DNA from: Ruminococcus sp.
Lineage (GTDB): Bacteria > Bacillota > Clostridia > Lachnospirales > Lachnospiraceae
NCBI GenBank assembly: GCA_013911065.1
Contig: JACERV010000002.1
Coordinates: forward strand, 1-64,000
Length of the DNA: 64,000 bases
Direction of reading: 5' to 3'
Program-made: the position numbers and the translations under genes
Notes under the pieces: model-generated
What the model saw: the letters and a program-made list of their open reading frames with translations, nothing else
What the model was told of the DNA's origin: nothing
Database searches by the model: none
Shown: one piece after another, positions 52,186-62,067 of the stretch
How the letters are laid out: each line of letters opens with the position of its first letter
Numbering within the stretch: position 1 is the first letter of the stretch

Positions 52186-53241
52186 CTACAACAGCAAAGC
52201 CTTCTGTTCCTCTCCATTTACACGCATTGTCCCAGCTCCGCTTATGACAACAATACTGCTGAAATGGTCTCCGCGAAATGCGTCTTCATAATAAGCTTCC
52301 ATGATATCTCTTCTCTTGTATGGTTCTATGTCCAGCATATGATATATAAACTCATAAACAGCTTCCTCACTGTCTATCTTCCGTTTTATGACTCTTTCAT
52401 TCTTCTCATCGAACCAGGCCGCCATATGAATACACTTTTCCCACACCAGTGTGAGACTTAAGCATGCCGCCTGTTCCAGCATACGGTCAAATCCTGCACT
52501 GTTCTGATTTTCTTTCGGAAAGTCCAGCCAGAGGAGCACTACACATCCCAGCGGAAAGCCGTATTCTTTCACCATCAGCCGGTCTTCTTTTGCCGACAGC
52601 TTCCAATGAATGTTGTGTGTAGAATCCCATGGACGGTATTCCCTGACCTGATAGATTTCAGCAGGGTCATCCCCGCTTCTTTCTGCGGCGTGCTCATCGG
52701 CATCAGCCGGAAACTCCCTGGTTCTTCTTGTAATTTCCAGAGGCATCAGTTCAAGTTTGGGCAATATCCGAATCATTCTTTTCTCTGTCAGTGGAATCGT
52801 GCGGTAAAAAAATCCCGGCAAATCATATATTTTTATCTGTTTGAGGGAGATTTCCATGCGCCCGCAGTATTCTGAGGTGAAATAGAAAAACAGCTCTTGA
52901 TTACTGTGAGCTTCCGCCATACCGGATATGCGTTTTTTCGTTTGCTTCTTTCCGCCCTCTAGACCAATTTGGAACGTCACCTCATATTTTCCATTCCAGA
53001 CACGAGATTTATTTCTTATCCACAGTCCTATCTGTAATTTCTGCTTCTTTTCCCCCATGTCAGGCGATTTCCCCAATTCTACTGTAAAACTCCTGCAGAC
53101 AAAATGCAGATATAGGGCTGAAACCAAAGGATATAAAAATTCCAGAACAAGGACAGCAGACAAAACAGAAGTGTCATACATCACAAATAAATAGCCGGTT
53201 ATCAGAACGAACAGTATATATGCAGCTATTCTCTTACCCAT
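52186..53241 (-). CDS. DUF58 domain protein
   Basis: A 351-residue protein with two N-terminal membrane segments and a cytoplasmic DUF58 region containing IYQVREYRPWDSTHNIHWKLSAKEDRLMVKEY, the family hallmark. DUF58 proteins occur with MoxR ATPases and often resemble a von Willebrand A fold. It starts eight bases after the MoxR stop. Role not established. Confidence 0.88.
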   Translation of the reverse strand: MGKRIAAYILFVLITGYLFVMYDTSVLSAVLVLEFLYPLVSALYLHFVCRSFTVELGKSPDMGEKKQKLQIGLWIRNKSRVWNGKYEVTFQIGLEGGKKQTKKRISGMAEAHSNQELFFYFTSEYCGRMEISLKQIKIYDLPGFFYRTIPLTEKRMIRILPKLELMPLEITRRTREFPADADEHAAERSGDDPAEIYQVREYRPWDSTHNIHWKLSAKEDRLMVKEYGFPLGCVVLLWLDFPKENQNSAGFDRMLEQAACLSLTLVWEKCIHMAAWFDEKNERVIKRKIDSEEAVYEFIYHMLDIEPYKRRDIMEAYYEDAFRGDHFSSIVVISGAGTMRVNGEEQKALLL

Positions 53242-53249
53242 TTATCTGC

Positions 53250-54197
53250 CTATCCCCTCTTCACGGACGGTGGTTTTACTTCCGCCAGAATCTGCTCTAA
53301 AATATCCTCAGTTCTTACATGTCCTACTCTTGCTTTTGCGCTAAGTTGTATACGGTGAACTGCAACACAGGAAAATACATCTGAGACATCATCCGGGACC
53401 ACATAATCCCGGCCCTTTAAATAAGCTCCCGCTTTTGCCATTGCCGTCAGCGCAACAGCCCCTCTGGGGCTTAAGCCCATGACAATATCCTCTTTTTCTC
53501 TGGTTGCCTTTGCAAGCTGGGCAATATACATATAAATCATATCATGCACATATACCTCCCGGACTTCCTCCTGCGCCCTCAAAAGCCACTGTGCTGTCAT
53601 TACCTTCTCCACCGAATCTGTAGTACGGCCCTGCCTGCTCCTCTTTAAAATTTCTATTTCTTCTTTTATAGACGGATACCCCATCTTCACACATATCATA
53701 AAACGGTCCAGCTGAGACTCGGGCAGAAGCTGGGTTCCTGCAGAACCCACAGGATTTTCCGTGGCAATTACAATAAAAGGGTTCCCAGTTTCCCGGGTTA
53801 CACCGTCCACCGTAACCTGCCGCTCTTCCATAACTTCCAGAAGCGCCGACTGGGTCTTAGGAGAAGCCCGGTTAATCTCGTCCGCCATCATAAAATTGCA
53901 CATCAAGGCACCGGGCTGATAAACAAACTGCCCCGTCTCCTTCTGATATAAAGTAAATCCGGTTAAATCCGCCGGAAGCACATCGGGCGTAAACTGTACC
54001 CGGTTTTCCTCCAGCCCCATGGCTTTGGAAAATGCCAGAGCTATGGTGGTTTTTCCCATGCCGGGAATATCTTCTACCAGAACATGTCCTCCTGCAAGAA
54101 TCGCCATCATAATCTTCTCTGTCACATCCGCCTTGCCTACAATGGCTTTCTGGACTTCTAAAAGCACTCCGCCTGCTGCATCTTGATAATCAGACAA
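53250..54197 (-). CDS. MoxR-family AAA+ ATPase
   Basis: A 315-residue AAA+ chaperone-like ATPase. Walker A is DIPGMGKTTIALAF, Walker B MMADEINRASPKTQSALLEVMEE, with sensor ATENPVGSAGTQLLPESQLDRFM and the C-terminal lid. The start is TTG, chosen because GGGAGG lies seven bases upstream. It probably remodels or assembles the DUF58/transglutaminase partners encoded downstream. Confidence 0.9.
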   Translation of the reverse strand: MSDYQDAAGGVLLEVQKAIVGKADVTEKIMMAILAGGHVLVEDIPGMGKTTIALAFSKAMGLEENRVQFTPDVLPADLTGFTLYQKETGQFVYQPGALMCNFMMADEINRASPKTQSALLEVMEERQVTVDGVTRETGNPFIVIATENPVGSAGTQLLPESQLDRFMICVKMGYPSIKEEIEILKRSRQGRTTDSVEKVMTAQWLLRAQEEVREVYVHDMIYMYIAQLAKATREKEDIVMGLSPRGAVALTAMAKAGAYLKGRDYVVPDDVSDVFSCVAVHRIQLSAKARVGHVRTEDILEQILAEVKPPSVKRG

Positions 54198-54470
54198 ATA
54201 AATTCCTCCCCCCGCTGTTTTCTAATACTTGACATTAGTATACCACATTTTCATGGGAATAGAAAAGGCGCCAATCTCGTCTATTCACACGGTTGGCTCT
54301 CTGAATTTATTTATGCAAAGCATGCTGGCTGCTCGTTCATTTGCTAATTCTGCATAATAATGAATGAATCACAGAACTATATTTTTTAAATATTGTCTGG
54401 TATAATTAGGTAAATCAAAATTCATGAAAGAAATATAATATGGAGCAAAAACTCAAAAACTGGAGGGTAT
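54198..54470. other. Intergenic region, divergent promoters only
   Basis: Between the MoxR and flavodoxin-like genes there is a TATACT element on the minus strand near 54238 and a TGGAGGG ribosome site on the plus strand. I see no other feature. Confidence 0.35.
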
Positions 54471-54824
54471 ATGGTTAAAAGACTGATTTTGCACGATCTT
54501 CCGCCCCAAATGGCGGATAAAAAATATACATACGATAAGGACACAACCGTGTTTTGCGCACATCCCGCAGTACGACACTGTGTGGGCTGCTTCGGATGTT
54601 GGATTAAGACACCTGACCGGTGCGTGATCACTGATCGGGCACGGGAGTTTTGTGATATGATGCCCCGGCAGGATGAGGTAATCATCATCAGCAAGCTGAC
54701 ATTCGGCGGTCTTTCGCCAGATGTAAAAGCAGTGCTGGACCGCAGCATTGGCTATATGCTGCCCTCATATGGGCTGGCGGTTACAAGGGAAGAACAACGG
54801 GCTAAAAAAATCCGAGTTATATAA
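54471..54824 (+). pseudogene. Flavodoxin-family / NAD(P)H-dependent oxidoreductase, C-terminally truncated
   Basis: A 117-residue product begins MVKRLILHDLPPQMADKKY and has RHCVGCFGCWIKTPDRC and FGGLSPDVKAVLDRSIGYMLP, which match flavodoxin-family oxidoreductases that bind FMN. These are normally about 190-220 residues. After GYMLP the sequence departs (SYGLAVTREEQRAKKIRVI) and stops, so the C-terminal half is missing. It is probably a broken gene. The region to 54979 contains a GTG start with a good ribosome site, but its frame runs antisense into the amine oxidase gene. Confidence 0.6.
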
Positions 54825-54979
54825 GCGGTATTAACAAAACATCCCCGTCTGATATGATAGGGGCAGACTGAACATCATCATGATGGTAAACGGGAATTTG
54901 TGAAGGAGGAAAACGTGAAGAAGAAAATATTAATTGGTGGTGTGTATTGCAATTCTATATTATTCTTATATTCATATTA

Positions 54980-56674
54980 TCACAGATTCATAGCCAGTGT
55001 ATTAGCTGCCAGCATTCCGCTATATAAGGAGCCCTGCATCCAGCCATGCTTTACAGAAGTATGTTCTCCGGCAAAAAATACATGGTTATTATATTCCGGT
55101 TCAAGGATCGTATGGGCGAAATTTATCTTTTGACCGGGAAGATCTACGGCAAATGCGCCTCGAAACCACTGCTGCTGGTTCCAATCTACATTTTTATGAT
55201 CTTTCACAATAGAATCCAAGAAATTCTCCGGCAGTCCATGTACTTCTTCCACATTTCTCTTAACCAGTAAAAACTGCCTGTTTTTGCTTTGATTCGCAAC
55301 CCGTATGGAGTCCTGATTTACATTATAAGAGGAAACTAATACGCCCGGTTCTAATGGTGAGCAGGAAGAGGGCTCCGTACAGTGGATATGATCCGAGGGA
55401 TATAGAATGGACTGAATCGGCAGATCAGTAAAAGAAATGCCTCCATTCATATTTCCATATGCCGCATTTTCCTCCCAAAAACGCCGGTTACAGTAAAAGG
55501 CGGCCTTAAAGGAATCGGAGTAAAATAATTCCCGGATAGCCTGCATTTTCTGATTACTAAAAAATGGTTTTATATCTACTTCCCGTAAGGTGGAGAATGG
55601 GATGGTGCAGATAACGTAATCAAATTCTTCATACATATTTGTCGCATGTGTGTTGTTATACCTTAGAATAACTTTACTGTCAGAAGAGTTCTGATAAATA
55701 CCTGTTATATCATGACCAAGTTTGATATTAACATTCCCAAGCAAATCCGGTGCAATATCATATTCTCTCGGGTTGTGGGAAATCAGGGAATTATAAAAAG
55801 CACAAGGGAGGTTAATCATACCTCCGGCTATTCGGTAAGTATTCAAAAAATCCATGGAATATAACTCCTGCAGGGATTCACCGTAACTGGTGTTAAGTAG
55901 TCCTCCGGTCAGAGAGTTCGTACTGGCTATTAAATTTATAGCTTCCTGGCTTAAACCGCGCATCTCCAGTATCTCCCTGATACTGTTGTTTAAATAGAAG
56001 GAATACTCTGGTGAATACGCCGGCAGAATCTGCAGCAGTTCTCTCCGGATATCTGGAGCCAGGCTTAGTAAGACAGAATCAAAGGCATAATCACTTAACT
56101 CTGACCATGGAAAAGATTCTTGATAATCGGTAAGATTAAATAAGGGATATAAATATTTCGTTATATTATTCCCCTCCCGGTCTCTCCGTATTCTGGTATT
56201 ATGAACGTATATAAAGTTGTTGGGAAAAGGTGAGGTAGTGGAAATGGTATTCAGATGTAATAAATTTATATAATGCCAGGTTGTACCATGGGACATGGGA
56301 ATTCTCATAGGACCAAATTCCCCATAATACCGTCTGCTCTGATCAAAATAATAAGTATACACTCTGCCGCCTATGCGGTCTTCCATGGCATCATACAGTG
56401 TAATTTCTGCTCCAATCTTTCTTAATTCAAAGGCAGCAGATAAACCTGCCAGGCCTGCACCTATTATGCCTACTTTAAGGTTTCTATATGCTCCGGGAGC
56501 AGCATAGGATGTAATATCAGGCGGGGGATTTAATAGTTCAACTACATTTTCAAAATCTTCCGGCCGGCCGGCATTTGTAAAAGCATTTCTTAATATTTCA
56601 TATCTTGTGGAATCACTTGGATTCGTCAGATAATTCCCTGTTTGATCAGACATATAAGGATGCCTTTCATTCAC
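54980..56674 (-). CDS. Flavin amine oxidase (L-amino-acid oxidase-like)
   Basis: A 564-residue flavoenzyme. FAD binding is shown by VGIIGAGLAGLSAAFELRKIGAEITLYDA and GGRVYTYYFD; the C-terminal FAD contact is FFAGEHTSVKHGWMQGSLYSG. The N-terminal 60 residues (NPSDSTRYEILRNAF) are typical of L-amino-acid/monoamine oxidases. There is no signal peptide, so the protein is cytoplasmic. Oxidases of this group use O2 and make peroxide, unusual in an anaerobe; it may instead act as a dehydrogenase. The ATG at 56653 (MSDQTG) is an alternative start. Confidence 0.8.
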   Translation of the reverse strand: MNERHPYMSDQTGNYLTNPSDSTRYEILRNAFTNAGRPEDFENVVELLNPPPDITSYAAPGAYRNLKVGIIGAGLAGLSAAFELRKIGAEITLYDAMEDRIGGRVYTYYFDQSRRYYGEFGPMRIPMSHGTTWHYINLLHLNTISTTSPFPNNFIYVHNTRIRRDREGNNITKYLYPLFNLTDYQESFPWSELSDYAFDSVLLSLAPDIRRELLQILPAYSPEYSFYLNNSIREILEMRGLSQEAINLIASTNSLTGGLLNTSYGESLQELYSMDFLNTYRIAGGMINLPCAFYNSLISHNPREYDIAPDLLGNVNIKLGHDITGIYQNSSDSKVILRYNNTHATNMYEEFDYVICTIPFSTLREVDIKPFFSNQKMQAIRELFYSDSFKAAFYCNRRFWEENAAYGNMNGGISFTDLPIQSILYPSDHIHCTEPSSCSPLEPGVLVSSYNVNQDSIRVANQSKNRQFLLVKRNVEEVHGLPENFLDSIVKDHKNVDWNQQQWFRGAFAVDLPGQKINFAHTILEPEYNNHVFFAGEHTSVKHGWMQGSLYSGMLAANTLAMNL

Positions 56675-56812
56675 TCTCTTGTTGTAAATGTATTATCTGG
56701 ATTTTAAAAATATACTTGAGGAAAATCAATTTAACGGGAAAACTCACAGGAGCCGCTGCTTCAAAGATTATTCACCTTTTGCAACGGCCCCATTAGAGGA
56801 TATACAATCCTC

Positions 56813-58798
56813 TTATTTACTTTCTACTTTCCAGCACTTGCTATAGTATTTCATGCAGCCCGCGAAGATAACATAAGCAAGTATAATTAAGAATATAATT
56901 AACCAACTAATGGTAAACGGCTCATCTGCCTCTGGCAGCCTTATTTCACAAACACTGCTTGTCATAATGGACGTAATGAATCCTGCAATAAAACCTCCAA
57001 GATACAGATTTCCTGTTCTCTCATAAATCTTGCGGCACATGATTACCATTACAAATACTGTTACCGGAAGAACATATACGGAAGCTCCTGCAGCAGCATT
57101 TCCTCCAAACATAGGATTCCATCCTGTAATTCTAAATGAACCGTAGAAATATACCAGAACTGCAATCATTGGCAGTGAGGAAATCAACGCTGTCAAAAGT
57201 CCATTCACCACTTTATTTTTTCCCAAAACATTTGTGTATCCAAAACCATCATTATTGATGGCTGTTACAACATAGAACAATGTTAACATAGGAGCCACCA
57301 ATATCATATATGGGATTCTGGCTGCTGAAAATGTCTGGAAGCCCCAGAGAGTAAATTTATAAGACACACCCATAAAATATTTTATTCCAAAAATAAACAC
57401 ATAAAGTACGGCAATACTGATGAATGCAAGAAGCATAGTCTTACCGACCGCCTTCCAACCAATAATGATTCTATTAAGCTGTGCATTTTCCACAGCGCCT
57501 GTCTGTTTCTTGTTTTTATAAAGAGTTGCAGTACTAACTAACAATGTAAAGATAGCACCAAGTACACAAATCAATGGTATGTATACAAATCTTGTTGATC
57601 GGAATACAGAATCGTGCCATGAGCTTAATTGCATCTTATTCAGCCACCAAATTACGAAAATATTAAACAGAACGCCTATGGCTACGCTTACCCAATACCA
57701 TATTTTATTATTTCGTCCTGCGAACGGCAGCATTTCTGGAATCTCCGCCTTAACCTCTTTAAAGAATCTACTGTTCTGTGCAATAGCAGATGCCATAAAT
57801 ACAACAAGCATGAACAGGCCTATCATTCCAATTAATGCGAAGATATCATATCCCCACACAAGAGAGGCTGCTGAGCCTGCGTCTATTGGAGAAGGAACTA
57901 CTCTCGTAAAGAAGTTTAACATATCCTGAATGCAGGCTACCAGGTAATGGCCCGCCATATGGTCTGCATCTATTATATTTATTTCCCTTGTAGCTCTTAC
58001 ACCATCAAAATCCTTTTCATAAACTGTATGGTCTTCTCTCACCTCCAAGCCTTCTGGGTTCTCCCCAAAATGAAGGAAAGATTGAGCACTTGGAGTATTA
58101 ATATAATCCACCGGAGAGGTCAAAGTCTGCATAAACCTATTAGCATCATTGGAATAAGTACCCGCATTATTTGCTTTTTCTGTAAAAAAGAATTCATCAT
58201 ATAAATCAGCTAATACAGCTACATTACGATCTCCATATACATCAGTGTACCCTTCTTCATTCTGATAGATAGGATCGCTGAACAGTAAGTACAGATTTTT
58301 TACAACATTCAGCTCTTCATTATCCATTTCCAGTGCTTCCCCACAGGCTTTTGCACCTCTGGAATATCCCATAAGATTGATACTGTCTGCATCTACAAAT
58401 GGCCAGGTAACAATCTCACGTACAGTATCATAAACACCCCTGCCTGATGTGAGCCATTCTGAGTCTGGAAGATAAGAAGACTCACCATGTCCATACATGT
58501 CAATCGTTACTGCTACATATCCTACTCTTGCCAGTTCCAGCGCATAACGAATCATAAGTTCTTTATCATCGTTACCGCCATGAACTACTACAATAGCCGG
58601 AGCTTTGTTTTCTGCTGTTGCATTTTCTGGAATATAAGTTCTCATAACCTGGGTATATCCAGAATCTGTTACTGTATTCCGGTCTTTGATTTCCGTCTTT
58701 CCAAAGTTTGTCTGGAGAACACTTTGTCCAATTGCCCCCACGAAACACAAAGCAAGTGCTAAAACAATGCCTAACCCATTTCTAAATCCTTTTTTCAT
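56813..58798 (-). CDS. Membrane protein with extracytoplasmic alpha/beta hydrolase domain
   Basis: A 661-residue protein. After an N-terminal anchor, residues 30-320 form an alpha/beta hydrolase: AIVVVHGGNDDKE (oxyanion region), DMYGHGESS, GYSRGAKACGEA with Ser nucleophile in GxSxG, and DADHMAGHY with the catalytic-type His. The C-terminal half has about eight membrane segments (ALIGMIGLFMLVVFMASAIA, YMILVAPMLTLFYVV). The combination is uncommon. Substrate unknown; a lipid or peptidyl ester seems possible. The start has AGAGGTAGTGGG close upstream. Confidence 0.75.
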   Translation of the reverse strand: MKKGFRNGLGIVLALALCFVGAIGQSVLQTNFGKTEIKDRNTVTDSGYTQVMRTYIPENATAENKAPAIVVVHGGNDDKELMIRYALELARVGYVAVTIDMYGHGESSYLPDSEWLTSGRGVYDTVREIVTWPFVDADSINLMGYSRGAKACGEALEMDNEELNVVKNLYLLFSDPIYQNEEGYTDVYGDRNVAVLADLYDEFFFTEKANNAGTYSNDANRFMQTLTSPVDYINTPSAQSFLHFGENPEGLEVREDHTVYEKDFDGVRATREINIIDADHMAGHYLVACIQDMLNFFTRVVPSPIDAGSAASLVWGYDIFALIGMIGLFMLVVFMASAIAQNSRFFKEVKAEIPEMLPFAGRNNKIWYWVSVAIGVLFNIFVIWWLNKMQLSSWHDSVFRSTRFVYIPLICVLGAIFTLLVSTATLYKNKKQTGAVENAQLNRIIIGWKAVGKTMLLAFISIAVLYVFIFGIKYFMGVSYKFTLWGFQTFSAARIPYMILVAPMLTLFYVVTAINNDGFGYTNVLGKNKVVNGLLTALISSLPMIAVLVYFYGSFRITGWNPMFGGNAAAGASVYVLPVTVFVMVIMCRKIYERTGNLYLGGFIAGFITSIMTSSVCEIRLPEADEPFTISWLIIFLIILAYVIFAGCMKYYSKCWKVESK

Positions 58799-58836
58799 TC
58801 CCACTACCTCTTCTCCCTTTTTATCAGAAAGTTTTC

Positions 58837-60600
58837 TTATTTTGTTGTCATACTTGCAGAAATATCCGAAAAAATCACACCTAATCCATAAGCGCCCGCG
58901 TCAGGATATCCTAAACTTCTTTCTCCAACAGTACCAGCCCGTCCCATTCTTGCCACAATATTTTCAGTTGCTTTTGCTCCGGCCACTGCTGCATCTGCCC
59001 CCTTAGTAAATGCAGTCTTTACATCATCTTCGTTTTTCGCACTTTCCACCCAGGAATCGGCACAGGGAACCAAGGCATCAATTAAGGTCTTATCCCCAAC
59101 CACCGCACCTCTTCCGAAAGAACGCTCCCCGGTACTTTGAATTCCCGCCACTGCCGCCTGCATCATTTCGGCAAACTCATTTATAGAAAGTTCTTTTTTA
59201 TCTCCCGTAGATTTTGCTGCTGCCCGGAAGGCAGAACCCCAAATCGGGCCTGAAGCTCCTCCGCAGTATTGCATAATTACCAAAGAGCAGGCATCCAAAA
59301 AGCTTCCTATGGATTGTGTATTATTTTCCATAATCTCTTTCCATTCTCTTTTTAGCTGCTTAAACCCCTTCGCAACACTCATTCCAAAATCCCCGTCTCC
59401 TGCATGAGAATCTAGTTCGCAAAATGGAACTTCATTTTTAATAATACATTCACCCATTTTATCTACAACATAAATCATATTGTTAAGGCTTATCTTACTG
59501 TCTTGAACTGCCGCATAAGATTTCTCTGTCTCAACTTTGAATGAAACCTCTTCCGATTCCTCACTCATTGCCGGCAGATTCACATATTGTACACTCTCCA
59601 CCGGTCCATCCACCTTAAATGCAGGAGCATCACTCTTGCAGGAAAGGAGTTCTTTTAATTCATCGTCCAGTTTCATAATAGAAACCGATGCTCCCAGCAT
59701 ATCGATACTGGTCATATAATTTCCTACAAAGGTCCGGTTGATTTTCACACCTTTTTGGGACAGTTCTCTGGTTACTGCATTATTTAAAAGGTATAATTCC
59801 TGCAGCGGAGTGCCGCCGAATCCATTCACCAGCAATGCGATTTCTTCTGGAGATTCATCCAGCTTTAAATCCTCCAGAAGTGAGGTTACCATTCTCTCTG
59901 CCAGCTCATCTGCAGTAATGGCCTTTTCTCTCGTTCTTCCAGGTTCCCCGTGGATACCGACGCCATATTCCATCTCATCCTCGCCAATCTCAAAGGTTGG
60001 CGTGCCTTTTGCAGGTACAGTGCAGGAACTGAATGCAAATCCGATACTTCGTACATTCTGAGCAGCTTTTTGTGCCACTTTCTTAACCTCCTGCAAGCTT
60101 TTTCCCTGCTCTGCAGCTGCCCCGGCAATTTTATGAACAAGCACCGTGCCTGCAACGCCCCGGCGTCCAACCGTATACAAGCTGTCCTGGACTGCAATGT
60201 CATCTTCTACTTTGACATAATCAACCTGAATACCATCTTCCTCTGCCAGATATGCCGCATTTTTAAAATTCATCATATCTCCGCTGTAGTTTTTGATGAT
60301 AAGCAAGGTCCCCCTGTCACTTGCAGTTTCTTTAATCGCCTGGTATACCTGGATTTGGGAAGGGGATGCAAAGACATCTCCGCAAACTGCCGCATCAAGC
60401 ATTCCCTTTCCTATAAATCCTGCATGGGCAGGTTCATGGCCGCTGCCGCCCCCGCTGATTAAGCTGACCTTATCTTTATTAATCTCTCTTTTCTTAATAA
60501 CCTTATACTTTTGAATAAATTCAAATTCCGGATGTGCCATTGCGATGCCATTACACATTTCCATTACAACGGTCTCTGGTTTGTTAATAATCTTTTTCAT
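58837..60600 (-). CDS. dhaK: Dihydroxyacetone kinase, DhaK-DhaL fusion
   Basis: A 587-residue ATP-dependent kinase joining a DhaK domain (about 1-330) to a DhaL domain (about 375-587). DhaK has SGGGSGHEPAHAGFIGKGM and the GIHGEPG His that forms the covalent hemiaminal with dihydroxyacetone. DhaL has LDSHAGDGDFGMSVAKGF with the Mg-binding aspartates. The fused form matches the ATP-type enzyme and not the PTS-linked type. It converts dihydroxyacetone, made by the dehydrogenase encoded 10 bases upstream, to dihydroxyacetone phosphate. Start MKKIINKPETV was chosen with AGGAGG eight bases upstream. Confidence 0.9.
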   Translation of the reverse strand: MKKIINKPETVVMEMCNGIAMAHPEFEFIQKYKVIKKREINKDKVSLISGGGSGHEPAHAGFIGKGMLDAAVCGDVFASPSQIQVYQAIKETASDRGTLLIIKNYSGDMMNFKNAAYLAEEDGIQVDYVKVEDDIAVQDSLYTVGRRGVAGTVLVHKIAGAAAEQGKSLQEVKKVAQKAAQNVRSIGFAFSSCTVPAKGTPTFEIGEDEMEYGVGIHGEPGRTREKAITADELAERMVTSLLEDLKLDESPEEIALLVNGFGGTPLQELYLLNNAVTRELSQKGVKINRTFVGNYMTSIDMLGASVSIMKLDDELKELLSCKSDAPAFKVDGPVESVQYVNLPAMSEESEEVSFKVETEKSYAAVQDSKISLNNMIYVVDKMGECIIKNEVPFCELDSHAGDGDFGMSVAKGFKQLKREWKEIMENNTQSIGSFLDACSLVIMQYCGGASGPIWGSAFRAAAKSTGDKKELSINEFAEMMQAAVAGIQSTGERSFGRGAVVGDKTLIDALVPCADSWVESAKNEDDVKTAFTKGADAAVAGAKATENIVARMGRAGTVGERSLGYPDAGAYGLGVIFSDISASMTTK

Positions 60601-60610
60601 GATACCTCCT

Positions 60611-61738
60611 TTATTCTGCCTTATAGGCACTTCCTATGGCATCAGCCGTGATAATCGCAGCCGCCACTGACTTCGGGGCAACCGGGAAAGGCATGGAGTA
60701 AATAGATTCTTCCGGAATGCAGGACTTTTCAGCTACTTGCATTAATTCTTCCTGAGTCAGTGAATCTACCCCGATATCTGCCAGACACACGGGCAATCCA
60801 ATTCTTATACAAAAATCTAATACTTCATACAATTCTTCCTCCGGTGCATTTTCCAGTACAAGCTGCACAATTGTGCCAAAAGCAACCTTTTCACCGTGGA
60901 AATATTTATGTGTGCCTTCCAGGATTGTTAATCCATCATGAATGGCATGTGCACCGGCAAGCCCGCCGCTCTCAAAACCTAATCCCGACAAGAGAATATT
61001 TGCCTCAATAATATTTTCCAGCGCCGGAGTTACCTGATTACAGTCACTGGAAAACTTCGCCTTTTCCCCATCTGCTAACAAAGTCTGATAACACAATTCA
61101 GCTAAGGCAAGTGCCGTATTTGTTCCTTTCGCTTCGCCGCATAAGCCTTCACGGAAGCCACACGGCAGTCCCGCATTTACATTAGAATAGGACTTTGACG
61201 TGGCTCTTGCTTCAAAATAAGTAGAAAGGGCATCACCCATCCCAGACACCAAAAAGCGTGTAGGTGCGTTTGCAATCACCGTTGTATCAATTAAAACAAC
61301 GCTGGGACTTTGTTTGAAATATGCATAATCATCAAATGCACCCTCAGGAGTATACAATACTGCCGAATGGCTTGTGGGCGCATCTGTTGCCGCAATGGTA
61401 GGGCAGATGATTAAAGCATCCCCCATAGCCACACATTTGGCCGTGTCAATTGCTTTGCCTCCACCCAATCCGATGGTGCAGGAGCACCCGTTTTCTTTTG
61501 CAACTTCTTGTAATCTTGCAACCTCCTGGCGGGAACATTCACCCTTAAATCCACTTTCAACAAAAGTAACCTGGAATTTTTCGGCTGTTGCATCTAATTT
61601 TTCCTTCACTCTGGCTACATCATCGGGATGTGCAATTAGAAGTGCGGACGTTCCAAAGGTTTTCACGAAATAGCCCAGGTTTAATATCTCGTCTTCCCCC
61701 TGTACATATTTTGTTGGGCAAATAAATGCTTTTCTCAC
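60611..61738 (-). CDS. gldA: Glycerol dehydrogenase
   Basis: A 375-residue iron/zinc-type polyol dehydrogenase: GLGGGKAIDTAKC (NAD site), CPTIAATDAPTSHSAVLY, and metal-binding His in AHAIHDGLTILEGTHKYFHGEKVAFG. It oxidises glycerol to dihydroxyacetone. The start is GTG, with TAAGGAGG nine bases upstream. The promoter has a TATAAT at 61791-61796 and overlaps repeated AATGGTA sites. Confidence 0.9.
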   Translation of the reverse strand: MRKAFICPTKYVQGEDEILNLGYFVKTFGTSALLIAHPDDVARVKEKLDATAEKFQVTFVESGFKGECSRQEVARLQEVAKENGCSCTIGLGGGKAIDTAKCVAMGDALIICPTIAATDAPTSHSAVLYTPEGAFDDYAYFKQSPSVVLIDTTVIANAPTRFLVSGMGDALSTYFEARATSKSYSNVNAGLPCGFREGLCGEAKGTNTALALAELCYQTLLADGEKAKFSSDCNQVTPALENIIEANILLSGLGFESGGLAGAHAIHDGLTILEGTHKYFHGEKVAFGTIVQLVLENAPEEELYEVLDFCIRIGLPVCLADIGVDSLTQEELMQVAEKSCIPEESIYSMPFPVAPKSVAAAIITADAIGSAYKAE

Positions 61739-61790
61739 TTTCCATTACCTCCTTATTTGGTCTTATAATCTAACATTTTCTGATACATCA

Positions 61791-61818
61791 ATTATACACA
61801 GTCAGTTTTTTATTACAA
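61791..61818 (-). promoter_or_regulatory. gldA promoter
   Basis: On the minus strand TTGTAA (61818-61813) and TATAAT (61796-61791) are 16 bases apart. The -35 coincides with the first AATGGTA repeat, so the regulator would contact or replace RNA polymerase there. Confidence 0.55.
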
Positions 61819-61885
61819 TGGTATTAGTTGTTCAATTTTCACAAATTACAATGGTATTTTCATGATATACCATTAAATAATGGTA
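61813..61885. repeat. Cluster of AATGGTA operator-like repeats
   Basis: TTACAATGGTATT occurs twice in direct orientation (61813-61825 and 61846-61858, 33 bases apart, about three helical turns). A perfect palindrome TACCATTA-AA-TAATGGTA follows at 61868-61885. The shared core AATGGTA thus appears four times between gldA and the divergent regulator gene, as expected for AraC-type binding. Confidence 0.6.
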
Positions 61886-61996
61886 ATAATATGACCTTTA
61901 CTTATCATATTTACCGTTTTTTAGTTATATTGTTATATTTATAACAATATGTAGGGGTTTTTTATCCATTATTATTATAATTCTGCGTGAATAAGA

Positions 61997-62025
61997 TTGA
62001 TTTTTATGCTTTGCTTTAGTAATAT
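61997..62025 (+). promoter_or_regulatory. Promoter of the PocR-AraC gene
   Basis: TTGATT and TAATAT with 17-base spacing, about 40 bases upstream of the ATG, which has AAGGAGAGG as ribosome site. Confidence 0.55.
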
Positions 62026-62067
62026 AATGACATCAGATAGCTTTGATTATTTAAGGAGAGGTGTTCT

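Noticed and set aside
54900-55133. GTG-started frame with a good AAGGAGG site
   Set aside because: After about 20 codons it runs antisense through the amine oxidase gene; at most a relic of a gene start.
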